From NCBI GenBank assembly GCA_958510875.1, contig OY294067.1:30058912-30122911 (forward strand): a stretch of 64,000 nt of DNA, read 5' to 3'. This DNA comes from Endomychus coccineus. Taxonomy: Eukaryota; Arthropoda; Insecta; Coleoptera; Endomychidae. Position 1 is the first letter of the stretch; each line of letters opens with the position of its first letter. Made by a program: the position numbers and the translations under genes. The notes under the pieces were generated by a model, which ran no database searches, had not been told where the DNA came from, and worked only from the letters and a program-made list of their open reading frames with translations. Positions 57,921 to 64,000 of the stretch are shown piece after piece.

Positions 57921-59164
57921 TCCTGAAGACATTCAAGTTTAGTTCGAATGTTGTAAGCATTAACAGTCTGATATATGATATGCGATCTAACAAAGTGACA
58001 ATGTACTATGATGAATAGTCGGAGCATGTTGTTTCTAGTTGTATAGGTCATTTCGAAGTTGCTGGTCAGTGTAAAAATGTAGGTCTCTTAGGATTCAAAG
58101 AACGCGCGCGGGTACCCAGGTTAGGAAATGTCATGCAGGAAGTTGACCATATGTGAATAGAGTCATCAGACTGGCCACCGACACAATGTCCTGCTTCACT
58201 GATTTCATCGAACTTTTCGAATTAATCGTTAATTTCGAAGTAACGTCTTCATAATACCAGATTGCAACGAAGTGTGATCTGAATTTAAATGGAACTTTTT
58301 GCATTGAATATGTTCAATTTATTCAATTTCAGTAGTCTTTTTATATTCATCAACTCAAAGGAAATTCTTCCTCCCAATACTTATGTTATTTTTCCTACTG
58401 TTGGTTCTTGATTTGTGTACTGCTTACAAATATATGTTTCTGTGGTAATTTCGAAATTAATCGATTGAATAGCCAATAAGCAACAATGTCAATTTGATCG
58501 AAAAACCAAACTCGCAATATTATAAGAAATTTAATTTACAAACCTTTTAAAGCTGACTAAATGATTTTGAAATCTCTTCTGGACACTTCTCTCAGTTTGA
58601 TATTCCTGGGTAAAGATACATCTGTTTTTTTTAACAACCAATAATCAATACAATACAATACGAATAATCACCACTCTTAACTGAAGGATATGTTGATATT
58701 TTCACGATTAGAAGTAAAGATTTTGATTTACATGGCTGTTTGTACATGCTCAATTGCCAATTTGATTAACTGAAATTCACTGTCACAATAGAAAAGATAA
58801 GCAGCTTTCTTTCCTTGATAGTAACAATACAAAAGATGGTATTCTTTTGATTTCGAGATATACAGAAAACCCACTCAAACAGATAGGTATACTCTGGCGG
58901 ATTCAGCTACACTATTTAATTATAAAATTGTTCCATTTAAATCTGCGTTCCTTGAAGCCAACAAAATTATAACAATGGAGTAGAGAAACATCAAATAACA
59001 CTGGATAATGGTTACGATTGTTACGATAAGACTTTGATCAATAATTTAATTTCTAAATAAAAACGTAAATTGGAACGCAACCAACTAAACAAATTAGAGC
59101 CACTACCTTCAAGTAGTTCAATGAAAAGTTTCATGCTTTCAGTCCTTGTTTTCTAAACTCGCAA
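57921..59164. other. no gene seen
   Basis: AT-rich with no recognised feature. Confidence 0.4.
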
Positions 59165-59452
59165 TACAACCAGTTTATAGATGTAAGAACAAGCTAAAAA
59201 AACATTTATGCAACACCTTTGTTAATGTTTCCGACTTCGACAAATCCTGGATTCACAAAATCGATTGTGAGTCGTTTTCAAAATGCTATGTGAGTAAACA
59301 TAAACATTTCAACTCGGTATAAAGAACTTTCTGCCCATATAAAGAAAAATAATGGTGAAAAACCAGCGTTAGCTGGACATATTTTAGATAGAGGTCACAC
59401 CATTTTCCGAGAAAGTTTACTGTTAAAACACAGTATTTACAAATAGAGTAAT
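59165..59452 (+). pseudogene. Penelope-like element fragment (linker and GIY-YIG)
   Basis: Frames around 59170-59440 read CKNKLKKHLCNTFVNVSDFD, DKSWIHKIDCESFSKCYVS, and after frameshifts RTFCPYKEK and the LA.HIL...GHTI-like tail. Cut at 59452 where a mariner begins. Confidence 0.75.
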
Positions 59453-60355
59453 TTTGGAGGTCAAGGTGAAAAGTCCCTGAAAGATAAAACAGATGGCCCA
59501 CAATCACAAATCCCATGTGACATTTGTTTTGTACCATCTTTAACTAGAACGCATTATAATGTTCAGACTGATATGTCATTCAGTTCTGTTTTGACACCCA
59601 TCGAAAACGAGCAGCCTTGAAGATTAGTTAATTTCGTGTCTTGATTAAACATTATTTGATGAGTGGAAAAAACTTTACACACACCAAAGCATCGCTTGTT
59701 AAACATTCTGGGGACTCTTCACCATCGATTGGAACTATAGTCACAAGAGGTTTACTGATTTTCTTTGGGGTAGTATGCCGAACGTTCTGGTCGTCCAATT
59801 CAGGTTACAACGTCAGAAATCTTCGATAAAATCTATGGTATGATATTGGACGATCGGCGAGTTAAAGTGCACGAGACTGCTCAGGCTATGGGCATCTCAA
59901 CCGAACGGGTACGGAAAATTTTGCATACATTTTTTAATATGTAAAAGCTATCTTCCAGATGGGTGCCGCATTTGCTCTCTGTTGACAGCAACCGCGACCG
60001 TGCAACAACTTCAAAGGAGTGTTTGGTGAAATTCAAGCGCGATAGGACTTTTTTCGCCGTTTCGTAACCGTAGACTAAACATAAATTCATCACAAAACAC
60101 CAGAAACCAAATAAGAGTCGAAACAGTGGACTTGTCCTGGCGAATCAAAGCCGAAAAAGGCCAAAATGGGTTTATCGGCCAACAACGTCATGGCGACAGT
60201 TTTTTGGGATGCATACTGTATCGTCCATAGCGACCTTGAAAAGGGCAAAACGATCACCAGCATATATTATGCAGAGGTGTTGGATCAATTTGACGTTCAT
60301 TTGAAGCGAAAGCATTTGGCAAAGAAAAAAGTGCTCTTCCACCAGGACAACTAAT
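59453..60355 (+). pseudogene. mariner, 3'-truncated and decayed
   Basis: The 5' end GTCAAGGTGAAAAGTCCCTG is a diverged terminal repeat, followed by the same leader as 5179-5345. Transposase pieces in several frames include LIKHYLMSGKNFTHTKASLV, MILDDRRVKVHETAQAMGIS, TERVRKIL, RWVPHLLSVDSNRDRA, NNVMATVFWDAYCIVHSDLE and KVLFHQDN, where it stops abruptly before the third catalytic Asp. Same subfamily as 39803-40927. Confidence 0.85.
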
Positions 60356-61479
60356 ACAGTTTTATAACAGTATATTTTCACCGGGTTGAAATTATCGTAA
60401 ATAGGGGTTGAAAATCATATTTTCTCATGGAAAACAATATTCTACACACTTTTTTATCGCTGTTATTTTTCTGAAAATCCATATTACGACATAAATCGCT
60501 TGTTTTTTTATGTTGGTGCATTTTGGGTCCAAAAAGATATTAGTACTGCCATTTTGAAATTTTAATTTCCAACGGCGGATTCTTGATCGGCGATCTCAAA
60601 AATCTTCTAGGTAAGATTTTCGCATTAAAACAGAATGACGTATCCGAAATTTTAAAATTATACATAGTTGCTAATTTGTTAATTAAACTATTAATAAGCC
60701 ATTTCGGCAAGTACGGAGTGGGCCACGAATTATCCTTAGGGTATCCCGCAATGTATAAGACAAAAGTCACTTGTACAAAGATATTCCGACAGTCCATAGT
60801 ATTTTTGGCTACGTTGACTGGACTATTAGGAGACAACGAACTGTGGCAGAATTCATATACATATGAAATTTATGTAAGTCAATGTTTAATACCTTAAGAA
60901 AAATTCTAAAGTATCTCAGGGGATTTTACAATAGTGATAATTTAACGTTTCCGATAAGCGAAATTTGGTTTTGCAAATTGAGCAAAGACGGTCAAAACTA
61001 GGGGCCAACCTTAATATTTCTCCAATTTCTTTTATTATCATTTTGTTCATGCGAAATCATTTATATATTCTGCTAGTAGACTCGTATGTAAATATTTTTT
61101 TTTCTATCATCAACCCTTACACTACAATAACGCTACCAATAATAGAATTATTCATTTATATTGTAAATTTAATTCAACCCTTTCACGAAAATAACATATT
61201 TGTTTGAGTAGTAACTGCTTAGGTAATACCAAGTAATAGAGACTATTAATTAAATGAAATATTTCACAGTATGCAAGCTTAATAGTTTCTATTAAAATTA
61301 CTTCAGTTCATATGGTCATAATGGATAAAACAGCATGTACTGGTTGTTCTCTAATCTTGTACATAAAAGGATTTTTCTATAATAGTTTTCATTACATCTA
61401 CATCTTCACATTCTTACAATGTAGGGGGAGTCACTATTACTTTGTTCATTATTTGAACATTACAATACAAGAGTTCAAA
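60356..61479 (+). other. no gene recognised; one 104-codon frame
   Basis: Contains an open frame at 60583-60897 (MIGDLKNLLGKIFALKQND...) with no domain I recognise. TTTCTCATGGAAAACAATATT near 60420 and its relative near 62215 suggest a shared repeat. Otherwise AT-rich. Confidence 0.3.
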
Positions 61480-61628
61480 CTGTGAACACACTATAACACT
61501 ATAAATAAGAAATAATCACCCTTATCCACTAAAGTACTGAGGGCTTTTCAGCTGCCAAGTAGCCAAAATCAAATTAAATTAGCAAACAAAATACAAATTG
61601 CTTTTTCGTTTATACATTTCCATCTCTT
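61480..61628 (-). mobile_element. Penelope-like 3'-region remnant
   Basis: On the minus strand: ATGTATAAACGAAAAAGC (ORF end, at an intact counterpart of the 55537 insertion site), GGCTACTTGGCAGCTGAAAA, CAGTACTTTAGTGGATAAGG and TTATTTATAGTG, matching 9355-9560 and 35800-35870. Ends at the mariner beginning at 61629. Confidence 0.65.
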
Positions 61629-61886
61629 TATGAGGGCAATGTGAAAAGACCCTGCAAAATGAAACAGAAATGATTTATTCGATCAAAACTTATTTCATGT
61701 CTCAACATAATCTCCTTGTAGGCCGATACACTTCATCCATTGTTTTTCTAATTTTTCGATCCCTCGTTGGAGCCAAATCTCTTTCCGCCGAGCCATTTCT
61801 TCAAGTTTGGAAATAGATAAAAATCGCGGGGGGCCAAATCTGAAGAATATGGTGTATGACGAAAGAATTCGTAGCGCAATTCATAT
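61629..61886 (-). pseudogene. mariner 3'-end fragment
   Basis: TATGAGGGCAATGTGAAAAG is a diverged terminal repeat. The minus-strand translation includes the mariner C-terminal KLEKQWMKCIGLQGDYVE-type sequence and, further in, APRDFYLFPNLKK in which the catalytic third Asp region survives in altered form. Everything upstream of 61886 is lost. Confidence 0.75.
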
Positions 61887-62169
61887 AATCAAGATTGATA
61901 TATTATTCTAAAATTAAAATAAAATACATCAAATCAACACTTAATGTTTTAAGTTTTCCGGAGAATAAACATGAGCTTTGCGCGTTATATGTTTGACGTT
62001 TGAAAAAACAACGAGCCAAATTAAAAATTCAAACATAGATCGATGGCTCAGATTTGAAGCTATCATTTGCATTTTATTTCGAACCAATACACCGGAAACG
62101 GAAGCTTTTTGCCAAAATGTTGTTTCAGACGTTACCTATATGTTTGCTGTTTGAAAACTGAATATGCCA

Positions 62170-62860
62170 AATTGACTGACAATTCAAACCGGGGTAGCTG
62201 AGGAATTTGGCTTCTCATGGAAAACCTTATTTTACACACGTTCTGATTGTCATTTTTCTGAACAATGCATTTTCGGCTGTGAATCGTATTGCTGGAATAT
62301 GATTTCGAAATAGCAATCTATGCTTTTTAGATGATGAGGCGGTGCTGGAGTCTGAATTAGCTCTTGGCACGAAATATAAAATCAAGTTTTTGTGAAGCAG
62401 TTGTCGCAAATTAGGGGGTGCTGTTGGTGGTAATAACGAAAATGAATATTGATTTGAAATCAAAATGTGCCTGTTTAAACACTACTTGGAATCAATGAGG
62501 TATATAAGGGATTACCCTATGTTCATTAAATTGCTTTTTCACTTATACGTTTCCATCCCTACTAAATGATAATTGTCATTCATGTGTTTCAAGAGTGATA
62601 AACTTTCTTGAGAAATTGTGACTTGTATTTAGAATATGTTCGGTTAACGCTGACTTTTCACCATTATTTTTCTTGATATGGGCAAAATATTCTTTATACC
62701 GAGTCCGAATACTATTTCTAGTTTGGCCCACATAACAATTTGAACATGACTCACAATCGACACATCCGGTATTTACAAGCATTTGTCGAAGTCGGAACTT
62801 TATCAAAGATTTTTATTTACATGGCTTTTAAACACGCAAATAGCCAATTTGATTCACTCG
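62170..62860 (-). pseudogene. Penelope-like element (GIY-YIG and 3' region)
   Basis: The minus-strand frame at 62806-62576 reads VDCESCSNCYVGQTRNSIRT, RYKEYFAHIKKNNGEKSALT and EHILNTSHNFS, a well-preserved second half of the GIY-YIG domain (YVG for YIG). Below it the ORF end shows the uninterrupted GTATAAGTG site, then the 3' region shared with 57630-57900. RT is absent. Confidence 0.85.
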
Positions 62861-63002
62861 AATACATAGTGGCAACAGAAACAGAAAAGCAGCTTCCTTT
62901 CCTTGATAGATATTATCAAAGAAGGAAGACCCCAGTAATATTGCTGTCATCGCTAGCCATTTGCCTGAAATTTTTTTTCGTAAGCGCACAATTAGACGCA
63001 TG

Positions 63003-64000
63003 TAGCTTGATCTCAATGTGAAAAAGTCTATGGGACCAGACGGAATTTCACCTGGCGTTTTAAAAGAAAGTGCGCCTGAATTAACACCAGTTTTCTGCAG
63101 GTTGCTTACCCTTTCATACAAATTTGGTGTTTCTTTCCAGCTGGAAGACAGCTAGAGTCCAACCAATTTCAAAAAATGGAAAGAAGACTTAATAATTATA
63201 GACCCATTGCACTATTATCTTTAATCTCTAGAGTGATGGAGAAAGCAATCAACATCGAGCACATCCAATACCTAAAGAGCTCCAAAATCCAGAATGACCG
63301 GCAATATGGCTTTCGTCAGCAGAGAGTCAGAGGAGACCTGCTTGCCTACGTAACATATGTATGGCAGAACTCTTTTGAAAAACATGGGGCATCTCCAGCT
63401 GTATCATTGGATATCTCCAAAGAATTTGACCGAGTCTGGCACCAAAGCCTCCTTGGAAAACTTCCGAATATGGTTTGCAGCCTCAACTTTGTCGCTTACT
63501 ATCGAATTTTATCTCAGATAGATCACTCCATGTGGTGGTTGACAGAGTATCCTCCAATACAATGGCTATCAACACTGGTGTTCGACAGGGACCTGTCTTG
63601 GCACCAACTTCGTTTCTGCTCCATATGAATTTCCTGCTGCGCAGATGATGCTACACGTCATACCCTCGAGAGAGAACTATATGGTCCGGATTAGACCGGA
63701 GTTAACTTCAGCAGGCAGCGTCCTTTGCGCGGGTCTCGAGATAAGTAACCCTGTGGGACGGGGCGAAACTAACAGTTGTCACTGCAAAAGATCCAGTCAA
63801 CTGTGCACCACATACATTTCACCACTTAAACCATGATATTGTTCCTTCTTATCCCAGAACTCTGGTCGAAATGGAGTCACGGGCTTGGTAGACATATGCG
63901 GTAGGCTAGTTGAATGGAGCCGAACGATGTCTCGCCAAACGTTCTTGGTAAAACAGGTAACACGAGGTGGTGGAGTTGGCTATATCCCAGGAGGGGTAAT
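63003..64000 (+). pseudogene. Jockey-like LINE reverse transcriptase, runs off the window
   Basis: KKSMGPDGISPGVLKESAPE opens the RT domain. After a frameshift follow LNNYRPIALLSLISRVMEKA, QYGFRQQRVRGDLLAYVTYV and AVSLDISKEFDRVWHQSLLG (motif A). In another frame come INTGVRQGPVLAPTSFLLHM (motif B) and CADDATRH (YADD-type catalytic motif, 63635-63660). At least two frameshifts mean it is dead. The 3' part, 63700-64000, is degenerate LINE sequence and may continue beyond the window. Confidence 0.88.

Noticed and set aside
1..64000. CRISPR arrays, bacterial operons, phage or integrated viral genes
   Set aside because: No regularly spaced short repeats, no ribosome-binding-site-spaced genes and no viral structural genes; splice sites and element types are those of an animal genome.

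Overview
The window is AT-rich animal DNA with long introns or intergenic stretches and many decayed transposable elements. It is most likely from an insect. The evidence is a terminal exon of an insect-type A muscarinic acetylcholine receptor, several interspersed TTAGG (arthropod-type telomere) tracts, DD34D mariners, Jockey-like non-LTR retrotransposons, ZMYM1-like hAT elements and many Penelope-like elements (PLEs) with GIY-YIG endonuclease fragments. A beetle is plausible, but the sequence does not prove it.

Only two host genes could be recognised. The first is the last coding exon of a muscarinic receptor (7548-8277, + strand), covering the end of intracellular loop 3, TM6, extracellular loop 3, TM7 and the C-tail. 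The second is a four-exon gene on the minus strand (37771 down to 31961). It encodes a small protein with an MGC lipidation-type N-terminus and a stathmin-like SFDL / PPK / KLEEAEIRR segment. Splice sites and phases agree at two of three junctions; the third implies a missed small exon. A truncated LINE lies about 20 bases upstream of the splice acceptor of its first coding exon.

Layout. 0.3-4.1 kb: a foldback element split by a LINE, itself split by a hAT with an intact 8-bp target duplication. 4.9-7.0 kb: an inverted-repeat element holding a mariner end, tandem repeats and a PLE fragment. 7.5-8.8 kb: receptor exon and 3' UTR. 9-27 kb: mostly featureless, with tRNA-derived SINEs and a dead mariner. 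27.3-29.9 kb: two PLEs in opposite orientation with a hammerhead-ribozyme-like motif. 30.0-31.0 kb: hAT derivative. 31.7-37.8 kb: stathmin-like gene, with a PLE in intron 2. 37.8-41.6 kb: LINE, near-complete mariner and a 451-bp palindrome. 41.8-45.3 kb: PLE fragments carrying three hammerhead motifs. 45.4-46.3 kb: TTAGG-bearing repeats. 51-55 kb: a MITE, two foldback elements and a LINE tail. 55.2-57.9 kb: a PLE split by a 2.06-kb inverted-repeat transposon encoding a CXC-type cysteine-rich peptide. 59-64 kb: more PLE and mariner fragments and a Jockey-like reverse transcriptase.

The strongest candidates for a second look are the hammerhead ribozymes in the PLE terminal regions, the lipidated stathmin-like gene, the receptor's loss of the extracellular-loop-3 cysteine pair, and the CXC transposon whose empty site is present in paralogous copies in this same window.
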